The position numbers and the translations under genes were made by a program. Positions 35,540-45,003 of a stretch of 64,000 nucleotides of DNA are shown one piece after another (the stretch's first letter is position 1; each line of letters starts with the position of its first letter). The DNA comes from Paramacrobiotus metropolitanus (Eukaryota > Tardigrada > Eutardigrada > Parachela > Macrobiotidae), in assembly GCF_019649055.1 (NCBI RefSeq), contig NW_026570310.1, positions 248,001-312,000 of the forward strand. The letters run 5' to 3'. The notes below the pieces were generated by a model. The model was not told where the DNA came from and searched no databases. It was given only the letters and a program-made list of their open reading frames with translations.

Positions 35540-36750
35540 CTGGTGTTGTTAAAATGCCTGCCTAGTGGCGCAGGACGTAGTGCAAATGCCGGACGAAGGG
35601 TCATAGAGAAGTGTGAAGTATGTGTGAAGTAGTACGTGTGAAGATTTGGATTCATTTTTAGCTTGAGTAATTAATCGTCGATATTTTCGCTGATTTGCTA
35701 TAGTGTATTTGTTCCCAGTGGGTGAAAATCGGTTTATGTTGCCCTATGCTGGAATATTCACATCTTCAAATGGATGTTCTTCCCGCTTGCTGTAGGCTAT
35801 ATGGGGTATATCTATTGTGAAATTATTAAAAGAAGGCTGGCTAAGGGAATCTTTAACGTAGATGGAAATCTTTAGCCCTTCTCGTGCTGCACATTCTTGG
35901 AAATGAAACCATCCCTTGTGTAACGACATTTACACATTTTGCGTGATCTGCAACCAATGCGTGTGGGCGCTGTATAGTGTTAACGAGTAACCGAGGCGAG
36001 ACCCAGCGCCAATAACTGAGTAGTGAAGGGAAATTTTTAAGTTTGAGACAACATCGTATAATCGTATCTGGTCATTTTGCGTATAAAGTTAAAAGTCTAA
36101 AAATATGACAAATTGTCACCCGCATTATTCCCCCTAACATATGATTACTGTACAGTACTAAGAAAAAACTGAACCAACTGCATACATGCACGTTGAATGC
36201 CAACTAATCGAAATTCGCGGCTTGATCTACAAGGGAAAAAACAGTACCGACTTCATTAAGTACGGCGAACGGTTAAATGGATGTAAGCTGGTCAGGAGAC
36301 AAAATTAGTGCCCTGAAGTACAGTCTAAGTATTTATCCAATTAATCTCAGCGAACGTTTATTTGCGTGATCGGCTTTCTCTCGTTCTGCATTATAATTTA
36401 ATGACTGGATATTCGGCTTCGTTTTCCTTGGCTGGTTGCACCGTTACGGAAATTCTAAGTATAATCAAAATTATAAATGACAGATTTGCCTCAAGGAAGA
36501 AAAGTAAAATGAGAAAACTGCAATGTTTCAAAATGCAGGCCTCGCTAAAGATAAACGCGGTCGTGTTGTGCAACAAGTGATCGTACCAAGTTACCAGCTG
36601 TATGGTGATACTACTTGAGAATATATTGTGATTATAGATCTTCAAAAGCCCTCGCAAATTGGTTTGAACTTTAATTGATGGATTGGGACGGAAGCACAGT
36701 GTTTTGTGTAGAGCGATAAAGTTACGCCTTCATATTCTTGCAAATCAACT
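35540..36750. other. no gene seen
   Basis: No motif-bearing frame is visible. Frames at 36362-36657 overlap on opposite strands and are low-complexity in composition. Confidence 0.4.
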
Positions 36751-36757
36751 GAAATTT

Positions 36758-37350
36758 TTAAAACGTCGTTTCGTCCGGCCAGGTAAATGAGTCGCCAGTT
36801 CTTGAAGGACACCGCGCAACTAGTTTCTCAGGCTGTGTTAAAGTGAAAATCGGCTCATCTTCTTCTTCCGTTTTGCACTCTTCACACTGGTCGATTTCCG
36901 GTGGAATCGTTTCCGCATTGTGCGACCAGTGTACTGCATTGTAATAAAATAAGGAAAAATCCTCCTTTCCACATTTAACAATTTTATTCGGGCATTCGGA
37001 TTTAAGGCGGTCAATGCTGGTGTTTACTGCTTTAACACCCTTGGCGCCTAAAATCATACGCTATCCCGAACTGAACACTTTATCCGTGATACCCAAATCA
37101 TTGTATCGCGTTTTGGCTGCATCAAATAGTTCCGGCTCGTAATAAAGACTGTTGACTTTTGCAGATTTATAATGGTTAATAGGATGTTGATGGTTGTACG
37201 TCGCTATAATATTTGCAATACGTTTGCTGAGGACAGTGGCTGAATAACCAAGCTGTGTCAAGCGGGAACGGTATCGCTTTAACAATGTGCGAACTTCCAT
37301 CTCAAAAGTGCCATCGCTGAAAATCGCTTTGCCCGAACTAAAAACCTAAA
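36758..37350 (-). pseudogene. unassigned conserved-looking gene with internal stop
   Basis: One minus-strand frame runs from about 37350 to 36758, interrupted by a single stop at 37058-37060. The first half is basic and helical (LLKRYRSRLTQLGYS, RIANIIATYNHQHPINHY) and ends DLGITDKVFSSG. The second half has CPNKIVKCGKEDF, FYYNAVHWSHN and a CEECKTEEEDE segment. The phrase VFSSG also occurs just upstream of the first ATG, hinting at a small duplication. It shares strand with the Polinton remnants at 26-33 kb but I cannot tie it to a Polinton family. Confidence 0.35.
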
Positions 37351-37639
37351 AATAACTGCCATCATAACTCATAAGGCGTAAGACTGAGCGCCTTAAAATT
37401 TTTCAGTTGTACACTTAGTGGACTATAATTTTCACAGATGTACACTTAGTGGAAGACAGGAACAGTAATTGTGTGATGAACCATTTTCAAAGCAGAATAA
37501 AATCAAGAATTGTACGAAAATGAAAGGAACTAAGACTGATTTTAGGTATCCCTACATAGCTATTTTATATGGTTTTCCTCAATCGATTTTGCAACGAAAA
37601 AGTATGAATTTTCCGATAACTGTAAGCCAATAAGAAGTC

Positions 37640-38640
37640 AGGCTCCACCCTCAAAAGAAATCCGGAACTTTTCCTCTCCGATTCAGAGTGCTAACCAAAG
37701 CCACAATACTTCAGCTTGACTCGGCATGCCTAGTTGTAGAGGAATACCGGAATGCTGCCGGAAGCCCTCCCCCCCGAGACAGTGGCACAATACTGAAAGC
37801 CCCTGGGAATATCCGGGGCCCACCCTTAGATCACACCTTCCTTTACGGACGTGCCCCTGCATGGAAAATCGGCGAGAGTGTGCCCTTACAGGTACCTAAC
37901 GGCAACTACTCTGCAGGCTAAGGTGGCCCTCTGTAATTGAGGAAAATCTATGGGGTGGGGTGGGAACCCTGGGAAGTGTGCTACTTCAGCTGCAGCAAGT
38001 AGGTTCCGTACAAAGTTACCAGACCCCGTAAAACCTTGCGTGGAAAATCCCATGTAGCCCCATGGGCATTGGTGCCGAATACCAGCCTAAGAAACTTCTC
38101 TATTCAGCAAGAAATACTTAGCTTAAAAATAAAAAAGACTTTCGCCACTCTGACCTTTTCACATCGTAGAGGGTTTCATTCAGGAAGATGTATAGCACAT
38201 GCCAGCCGCGGCCGTCAAAGCCCTGGTGGGCAACGGATCCCACCGGCGAATGCCGGCGCGACGACTGAGCGCCGCCGGCCAGTTGCTGTTTAAATGCCTG
38301 CGCCCGACCGGCTGCTGCGGTTGTGAAGTCATAACGGGGAAACAATAGGGTGAATGTGGCTGGTGTGAAAGCAGGATAGACGCCGACACCATGCTGCCGC
38401 AAGGCCGGCTGTAGGGCTTGTGCCCTGAATGCGGAGAGTGATGCCCCGGTTGTTTAGCCCGAACTGGGGAGCCGGCGCCTGCCGCTACGACAACTCCGGC
38501 TGTTGCTGCTGATTATATGGCCGATGTTGTTGGTGTGGATAAATATCAGCTTAATCGAATTAAAATGACTGTCCGCTTAATGAGCACCAAGAAACGGTAG
38601 CCAATGGCTTCCCCACTCTTAACGTAGAGCTCGAGTCGTC
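37640..38640. other. GC-rich stretch of unknown nature
   Basis: Composition changes abruptly to GC-rich, with C runs and a conspicuous ATATCCGGGGCCCA segment near 37808. There is no convincing frame on either strand. This may be the 5' end or regulatory part of a retroelement, or unrelated DNA joined to the truncated integrase that follows. I could not pair it with any other sequence in the window. Confidence 0.3.
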
Positions 38641-38683
38641 CATGATTCAAAAAAAACGTGCATGAGGACCGCAGAGCTATATA

Positions 38684-39656
38684 ATGACATTGTCAGCAAT
38701 AAGATTACGATACTACTGGGACAGAATGAGTACTGATGTAAAGAATTACATACTCGCCTGCCAAGGATGTCAGTTCCGTAAAACACCGAGGAAATGCCCA
38801 CCCGGTAAATTGCAAGAGATAAAGGTCGGACATCCGTTCTTCAGAGTGTACGCTGACCTAAAGGGACCGTTGTTACCAACGAAGAAACGCGGATATAAGT
38901 ACATAGCAGTGTTTATTGATCAACTGACGAAATACGTGATTGCGGTACCAATGAAGACGGCAACGGCTAAAGAATTCGCCAAAGTGTTTGTGAAGCACGT
39001 GATATTGGTACACGGAGCACCGCACATCCTACATACGGATCGCGGACGACACTTTACAGCTGAAGTATTAGCAAAGGTCACCAATGTGTTTAAGATTAAA
39101 CACACATTCGGAACGGCATACCACCCAGAAGGTCAAGGCCAAGTTGAAAGGCAGATGCAGACAATTGCGGATGGCTTGGCACAATACCTGAAAGCGGGAA
39201 ATGAAAGAAAGTTTAACAAGTACCTCTCATATGTTATTTCGGCGATGAACAGAGTCGTACACGCCACAACTGGATATTCGGCATATTATATGCTACACGG
39301 CAGAGAAAAGACAATCCTTTTTCGAACCACGCACTGCTACCGGAGATAAGGATGACCTTTCGAAACGGCGAACTGGCGCTGAGATATCAGAGCGCGATTC
39401 GAATTTTTTTGAACCACGCACTGCTACCGGCAATGAGAATGACCTTATAGAAAAGCGAAAAGAGGAAATAGAGGCGGTCAAAACAAAGGCAGAACAATTG
39501 GGCCGCGATATAGCGAAAGCAATCAATGAGCGAAAGGTCAAGCAGAAGAAGAAGAAACCAACTCCTACGGAACTGCTAACCCAGAAAGGCGAACCTGAGG
39601 ATGCAGCCGAGAAAGAACTCCTTGATCGGATAACTAAAGGACGCGAGAACAAATAA
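38684..39656 (+). pseudogene. gypsy-type integrase, 5'-truncated and frameshifted
   Basis: Integrase inserts retroelement cDNA into host DNA. The CxxC half of the zinc-binding domain is present (CQGCQ, residues 26-30), but the preceding His-His half is missing, so the gene is truncated at its 5' end. The DDE core is complete: Asp in VYADLKGPL, Asp in LHTDRGRHF, Glu in GQGQVERQM. The first frame ends at 39349, but a +1 frame opens near the T run at 39317 and continues with a Lys/Glu-rich helical tail to a stop at 39654-39656. No protease, RT or RNase H precedes it. AAAGGTCA motifs at 39073 and 39533 tie it to the blocks that follow. Confidence 0.75.
39316..39450 (+). repeat. 84-bp direct duplication in integrase tail
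   Basis: TCGAACCACGCACTGCTACCGG followed by AGATAAGGATGACCTT (from about 39322) is repeated from about 39405 with few changes. The duplication preserves frame in the tail reading and doubles the short phrase FEPRTATG. Each copy carries a TGACCTT motif. Confidence 0.65.
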
Positions 39657-39737
39657 CCACATAGACATAAATAAGGGGTCATACTAGATTAAAAATAGGA
39701 GTTGGGAAGGCAAAAAGAAAGGTCACCACTGTGCAAA

Positions 39738-39775
39738 AAGTTAACCTTTATTGTTTCATTTTTATAGAAGGTAAG
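39738..39775 (+). promoter_or_regulatory. splice acceptor followed by donor
   Basis: TTAACC is followed by TTTATTGTTTCATTTTTATAG, a good branch and polypyrimidine-type acceptor ending at 39767. Only three bases later GTAAGC forms a good donor at 39771. It lies directly before the ATG of block A (39784). It could splice the downstream block onto an upstream leader, as errantivirus env genes are expressed, or define a micro-exon. This is inference from sequence only. Confidence 0.4.
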
Positions 39776-39783
39776 CAAAGTTA

Positions 39784-41167
39784 ATGGAAAGATTGGAACG
39801 GCAAAACTCAGATAATTCTGATTCGGAAAGTATTGGAAACCCACTAAAGACATCGACACCAATAAGAATGGAAGGGGAATACGGTTACGACACCTCATAC
39901 GGTGAAAGATCGACGTGGTCAGTGGGAACGGCTCAAAATGAACCCGGAACAGTTCAGGGAGGTTACTACGGCGGCCAGGGGTATTACGTGTATCACGATC
40001 CAGGACAGCAGACGAATTACCAGGACACGGTTAACTGGGTGCACCACGGCTCACCTGCCGGAACCCAGTATTCGGGACAAGCAACGGGCGCTATCAACCG
40101 TATCCGGGATCGTATACCCACCGGCGGGACCATCGCAGGTGATAATGGGACCGGCGAGAATGCTGATGCCGCCACCACAACAGACTACACCGAGTCGATT
40201 TACGGGACACGGAGGATTCAGCGGAATGCTAGTGACTCCAGTGCAGTCACAAAGGTCATCTCCAATATTACCGCCTTTTCCGGAGACGGGAGGCTTGTCA
40301 TTGTCGGACATAGGAACGCCTCGCATGAGAACACCGCAGCAACTAGGAGCGCAGCGCCCTCATCCTAATTCGCCACACAGAGGAGGAAGGCGACCGAGAG
40401 GCATTCTACCATCATTGGGTCCCAACCTGGATCAGACTGGACCAGATGGACTACGGCTCACGCCCCCAGGCGAACCCTCAATACATGAATACGCACCGAA
40501 GCTTCCTTTGGATTTGAGGGACGATGACCCGAACCTGAATTTAATTGTGGATAAAAGGGAAAAACTGACGGACACCGACTTAGAAGCCATTCGCGACTTC
40601 AATCGGAAATGCCGCGACCTTTACAGGATCCACATGCGAGTTGAAGACGAACACGCATGGTACGGAAAGTTAATCAGTCTGGAAGCTGTTATCAAACCAT
40701 GCCACATTGCCATGAAAGATAAGACGAAACAGGTTGAAGCAAAGCGCAAGGAATACGCAATACAAGTTGCATCGATGTGGCAATATCATCCGACGATAAA
40801 CGGTAGAAGGTGGCCGGAGACTGTTGAAAAGATCCTTAGATATCTCAAAGTGTTCCCGGAAACAAGACAGATGCCGACTACCAGCGCTGCGGGACCATCC
40901 AAACCCATAGCTGAAAAAGACGCCCCAGTCGATGAAATGACGGATGAGGACCTGTTGGCAACAAAGAAGAAGATTGATGCTGAATTAACTGAACGAGCAG
41001 AAAGGTCACGGGCCAGCTCGACCGCAGGATCAGTACGCGGACGCACTAGTTCGGTTACAGAACCATCTAGCGGAGCCACGAAGAGTGGAAAAAGAGTAAG
41101 GTCACCAACGATAAGCCCAAAAGAAACTGACAAAGGAGCAGTGTACCAAAAGGTCACGACGACATAA
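39784..41167 (+). pseudogene. block A: novel Gly/Tyr/Pro-rich protein, frameshifted
   Basis: The ATG at 39784 opens a Ser/Asp then Gly/Tyr/Gln-rich frame (GGYYGGQGYYVYHDPGQQ) that remains convincing to about 40080. From there the +1 frame takes over with Pro-rich sequence and then a helical, charged domain (about 40530-40870, with KLTDTDLEAIRDFNRKCRDL and SMWQYHPTINGRRWP) and a Ser/Arg-rich tail to the stop at 41167. A frameshift near 40080-40160 therefore splits one gene. There is no signal peptide, membrane segment, zinc knuckle or protease motif. It sits where env would be in a gypsy element but is not Env-like. Gag-like or nuclear roles are possible; I do not recognise a family. Confidence 0.55.
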
Positions 41168-43041
41168 AGCTAAACCAAGGCCCAGTCCCAGTGGGTAGAA
41201 AGAGTGCGCCACCCACGCCGGTTGGAACAGAAGGTCAGATTCGATTCCCGAAGTGTAGAAGTTTTACGGCCAAATACACTGGGACAGACCATAAAGAATA
41301 TAAGGTCACGGCGCGTATAGTCGATAAGAAAACGAATAAAGAGATCGACTCGTATAATCCGTTCGCGGATAGGTCAGTTAAGGATGCCATTGGGGAGGAA
41401 TCAAAAACGGTAGTCAACGAGGCGCTACAATTTGTTCCCCCGGAAGAACGTCATAACCCAAGAGTTCTTATTCAGATGATGAAGCACGTGGTATCTAAAG
41501 TTGCGAACGAAGAAGATGCACGGATCCGTATCAAAGTGGGCACAAATGATGACCACTTGGCATATACATACACTGTGGACGGCAAATTGTTGACCGAAGA
41601 GAGGACCCGCTCTAAACCGACGGCAGATCCAGACCCAAAGAAACGATCGTTAGATGATTACGAATCGATCCTGAGATATACAGAGGCGACAAGCAGAAAA
41701 GTCACCCTCAGACTTTACGCTGGTAACGGAGAAGTTACGGAAACCATAACTGCGGTGATAGTAGACCCAATAACAGGAGACCCGATTCCATATGCTCCAT
41801 GGGATGTATCAGACGAGAGCGCTCGAAATGCAAACCAAGCGGCCATTGAGCAGCTATGGAATCTGATACCTGAAAGTGACCGGGAAGATCCGGTAGTTCA
41901 AGCGAGCACATTGATCAGCATGATGAGACATCGAGCGGAGATCGACGAAGCGCATTTCCGACTCACAAGACGAATGGAAAACGGGTCATACAAAACGGTG
42001 TTTTATGACGCTCAGAAAAACCCTTTGTGGGAGGTCGTCTCACAGGGACAGCTGAAAGAGACAACGCATTTGGAAATTCAGCCCCCGGCACAAGAAGGCG
42101 GAGCCGGAGAGACGGAAGAGGCGCAGGGCACATCGGCAAACGTAACCAAAACTGGAGGCGCCAGACGATCGTCAAAGGAGGACGAATCAGACGAAGAAGA
42201 AGATGATGACGATTCGGCAGGGGATTCAGCCGAGGAGGACGAAGAAACGGCCGACAAGCATAAAAAGCCCTCAAAAGTCAAACCGAGGAAAGCACTTAAA
42301 TTGGAAGAAGCTATGAAACGTGAAAAGGTTAAGAAAGGTGATTTTCTCAAGAAACGAAGGGAAGAAGAAGATAAGATGGAACGACAGGAACAAGAAGACA
42401 AGAAGAAAAAGAGCGGTGATGAAAGCGATAGCACAAGCACCGGGAAGAAGAAAAGGGAAGGATCAAAGAAAAGAGATGAACCAGCGTCTCATGATGTTGA
42501 AATACTGGATGAGTCAGTCGGCGAAGTTGAAGAAAGGTCATCGAAAGTCATCCAATCGGCAACATCAGAGCCATCAAAACCCAGAGGAAAGGTCATAGCA
42601 GTGAAACAAGTTGTCCCCATCGTCATCTCTGCATCCACGCCAAAAGAGCGCAAGGACAAACAGATTCGCGAAAAAGCGAAACGGGAGACGTCGCGTGAAT
42701 CGGAGGCATCGGAAGTGAGCCTTCCAAGAACTTCGACGGTTAGTGCGAGGTCACATACGGATTCGAAAACGACACGATCAAGGACTACTGAACCAAGAAG
42801 TCTAGCGGAGGCTTTGGATAAAGGGAAAAAAGCAAAGAGCGAACCCGTTAGAACCAAAGGAAAGGGCAAGACAGTTACGGAAATCGATGCATTGGCGCTG
42901 GTTAATTATACTGAACCAGATGGAGAGAGCGAACTGGACTTCACCTCGGATGAAGAATTTGATGGTCCTGGTGATGATAATTTGACCACGGTCGATGAAA
43001 TCATCAACGCGTATAACGGAGCTGAGAAAAATTTCACATGA
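41131..43041 (+). CDS. block B part 1: duplicated-domain acidic protein
   Basis: The reading frame is open from 41131 without an early ATG, so it probably continues from block A through a shift near 41131-41158, or from an upstream exon. Counting from 41191, residues 41-134 and 188-280 are two diverged copies of one domain. Each has a beta hairpin (ARIVDKKTNKEI / AVIVDPITGDPI), a helix ending in a PE-x-x-R-x-(D/N)P turn, an I-x-MM(K/R)H helix and a closing strand pair. An acidic Asp/Glu/Ser tract (about 325-360) and a Lys/Glu/Arg-rich tail follow. Many codons spell AAAGGTCA. The frame ends at a TGA at 43039-43041, but reading continues in the same frame beyond it. Confidence 0.6.
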   Translation, partial: QRSSVPKGHDDIKLNQGPVPVGRKSAPPTPVGTEGQIRFPKCRSFTAKYTGTDHKEYKVTARIVDKKTNKEIDSYNPFADRSVKDAIGEESKTVVNEALQFVPPEERHNPRVLIQMMKHVVSKVANEEDARIRIKVGTNDDHLAYTYTVDGKLLTEERTRSKPTADPDPKKRSLDDYESILRYTEATSRKVTLRLYAGNGEVTETITAVIVDPITGDPIPYAPWDVSDESARNANQAAIEQLWNLIPESDREDPVVQASTLISMMRHRAEIDEAHFRLTRRMENGSYKTVFYDAQKNPLWEVVSQGQLKETTHLEIQPPAQEGGAGETEEAQGTSANVTKTGGARRSSKEDESDEEEDDDDSAGDSAEEDEETADKHKKPSKVKPRKALKLEEAMKREKVKKGDFLKKRREEEDKMERQEQEDKKKKSGDESDSTSTGKKKREGSKKRDEPASHDVEILDESVGEVEERSSKVIQSATSEPSKPRGKVIAVKQVVPIVISASTPKERKDKQIREKAKRETSRESEASEVSLPRTSTVSARSHTDSKTTRSRTTEPRSLAEALDKGKKAKSEPVRTKGKGKTVTEIDALALVNYTEPDGESELDFTSDEEFDGPGDDNLTTVDEIINAYNGAEKNFT

Positions 43042-43590
43042 ATAAGAACAGCATCGGTGACATACAAATTCAAAGCGGGCCTGAAGACATATTTGAAGAA
43101 ACAACGTCGTAGCTTCACTAAACGAAAGTTCGACGTCGTACTGGAATTCGCGCGGAACGCAGGAAAACTTATACAGAAGCACCCGAGTTTTTCGTATGAG
43201 GCCAAGTTGTTCAGACCAGCTAGTTCGGATAAAGCGCTGACAACGCCGAACGAAGCCGTCCCAATGCGAGTAGAAAGGGCAACCGCAGGGATGACAAGCC
43301 CGTTAGGGTCAACGAGTCACCGGATCAGCCAACACATCAACGCAGTTTGGAACGATGGAAACAGAATGATAAAAGAAATCGATACGGCAACTAAGCGTGT
43401 ATTGCCGAGACTGATTAAACAGAATGTCCTTGCTACAACAAACGCCAATAAAGGACATCCAATCCGATACACGAGAGTTGGTTTGATACCACCGGAAAGA
43501 CAGATCCACTGTCATATGTCTGACAGTCAGGATACGGAAAAGGTCACAGTTCCATTGAGCGGAGACCCGTCAACTCCGATATTGGATTAG
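43042..43590 (+). pseudogene. block B part 2: continuation between two stops
   Basis: Immediately after the TGA at 43039-43041 the same frame is open for 182 codons to a TAG at 43588-43590. It encodes a basic start (KAGLKTYLKKQRRSFTKRKF), a helical middle (HINAVWNDGNRMIKEIDTAT) and a Pro/Arg-rich end. There is no ATG near its start, so it makes most sense as an internal part of one long protein whose gene has acquired nonsense codons. Neither stop has a known readthrough context (no CTA or CAR-YYA following). Confidence 0.5.
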
Positions 43591-44667
43591 ATTGCACAGA
43601 AAACGGCTGAAGAAGAAGCGGCGAGGCTGAAATCACAAGCCCCGAAAGCGTCGAAGACAAAAGGACGAATGGACTCGGAATCGGGAAGTGATGACGATAC
43701 TACAGTAACGGCTCCTTCTGGAACTGTGACAGAAAAAGACGAACAGTCAGAAGGTCAGAAAACATCTGGAACCGCCGCAGAAGTTCAACCGAAAGGTCAC
43801 GAGACTTCGGGAGAAAAGCGGGAGAAAGAAAAGGTCATGCTCCCGATGGACAAAGCAGCGGCAGAAGCAGAAGCGGCCTCTGCGCGCCAGGTGTTTCAGA
43901 AATCATTGTTCATACCACTAAAGGAAGTCTTCGAGAAAGAGCGATCGAAGTCAGCAGGTGAAGTGGGAGGTTATGAGACTTTGCCACAAGAGGAAAAGAA
44001 GACAGCAGAACCGGAATCGGCGGGTTCATCATCAGGATCATTGGCAAAGCTGAGGATTGACGAAACAGCGACAACTGACCCAACGGATTCGGCACCCTCC
44101 CAGAAGAGTAGCGGTACGCCAAGAGAGGAGGCTACAGATTACACGCTAGGACCAGCATTGGACGTGGACAATCGTACATGGAACGAAGTCCAGGCTGCGC
44201 TTCAGATCATTCGAGAAAAAGAAATGCTTGGTACAGACCTGAAAAGACAAGTGGCAATAAATACGAACGGAAGGTCGTCACTCAACATGACTGAACGAGC
44301 CCTGAAACGAGCATATAAGGAAGGAAAGTTGGGATGTAAATACAACAAGGACAACAAGGTTGTCTACTACCTTCCGAAACAGGGTCAGGAACGAACACCC
44401 AGACTGAAAATGGAACTGGAGGCCTGGAAGATAGCCATTACAGACGTGGCTTTGGACGCCATCGGTGGTACCAATGGAGCGTCATGGAATGACCTTTCGA
44501 ACTTCATGGCCGTCCATTATGAATTGGGAGAGCTGAATATTGAAAGCGATAAAGAGTGGATTAAGAATGCCGTCGAAGCCTTGATCGCAGAAAACGTGCT
44601 TCATATTAATCCAGATGGACGGGTCGACTTCAAACCGTACAAACCACCGGCGAAGGAATCCGAGTGA
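43591..44667 (+). CDS. block B part 3: two winged-helix-like domains
   Basis: The same frame again continues after the TAG. Counting from the ATG at 43669, residues 1-160 are Glu/Lys/Ser-rich and probably disordered. Residues about 171-236 and 254-324 each look like a winged-helix fold: helices followed by a beta wing (KLGCKYNKDNKVVYYLP; NVLHINPDGRVDF). The second resembles the linker-histone H15 fold in order and hydrophobic spacing (an Ala/Ile helix with a NGAS turn, an amphipathic helix, an IKNAVEALIAENVL helix, then the wing). It would be expected to bind DNA or chromatin; this is a fold guess without a search. Confidence 0.55.
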   Translation: MAQKTAEEEAARLKSQAPKASKTKGRMDSESGSDDDTTVTAPSGTVTEKDEQSEGQKTSGTAAEVQPKGHETSGEKREKEKVMLPMDKAAAEAEAASARQVFQKSLFIPLKEVFEKERSKSAGEVGGYETLPQEEKKTAEPESAGSSSGSLAKLRIDETATTDPTDSAPSQKSSGTPREEATDYTLGPALDVDNRTWNEVQAALQIIREKEMLGTDLKRQVAINTNGRSSLNMTERALKRAYKEGKLGCKYNKDNKVVYYLPKQGQERTPRLKMELEAWKIAITDVALDAIGGTNGASWNDLSNFMAVHYELGELNIESDKEWIKNAVEALIAENVLHINPDGRVDFKPYKPPAKESE

Positions 44668-45003
44668 ACGGGACAAGTGTGATATGCAGCGAGTAATGAA
44701 CCCTGCATATTGCAGAAAAGCATAAAATAGTTTAAAACGAAAGGGAAAAGTGTTACGAAAGGTCAGCTGAAAGCAGTACTAGGACTAATAGAAAAGGTCA
44801 CAGTAGTCAGAGAGTGCTGATAACGTGAGAAAGGTCACCACGTTACAGTGATAGAAAAGGCAGCAGGAACTAGGAAAGTCTCAGCTCAGTCGGAATAGGC
44901 GTAAAAATGATAGCAAGCCTTGATAACGGATAGGAATGGAAAGGACTAACGTGAAAAGGTTATTATGATGGATTGTTTTATAATTGCAGATTGAAGAAGA
45001 AAG
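44668..45003 (+). promoter_or_regulatory. motif-rich spacer with splice acceptor
   Basis: Three exact AAAGGTCA copies lie at 44758, 44793 and 44830. A well-formed 3' splice site follows: ACTAAC at about 44945, then TTGTTTTATAATTGCAG ending at about 44989, just 14 bases before the ATG of block C. This suggests that block C is expressed from a spliced transcript, parallel to the acceptor before block A. Confidence 0.5.

Noticed and set aside
37640-38440. LTR or 5' UTR of the 39-49 kb element
   Set aside because: I could not find a matching copy at the 3' end, so the boundary and nature stay open.
42078-42869. Long minus-strand Ser/Phe-rich frames of 103-126 codons
   Set aside because: They are antisense shadows of block B, whose Glu/Lys/Ser-rich codons produce few stops on the other strand.
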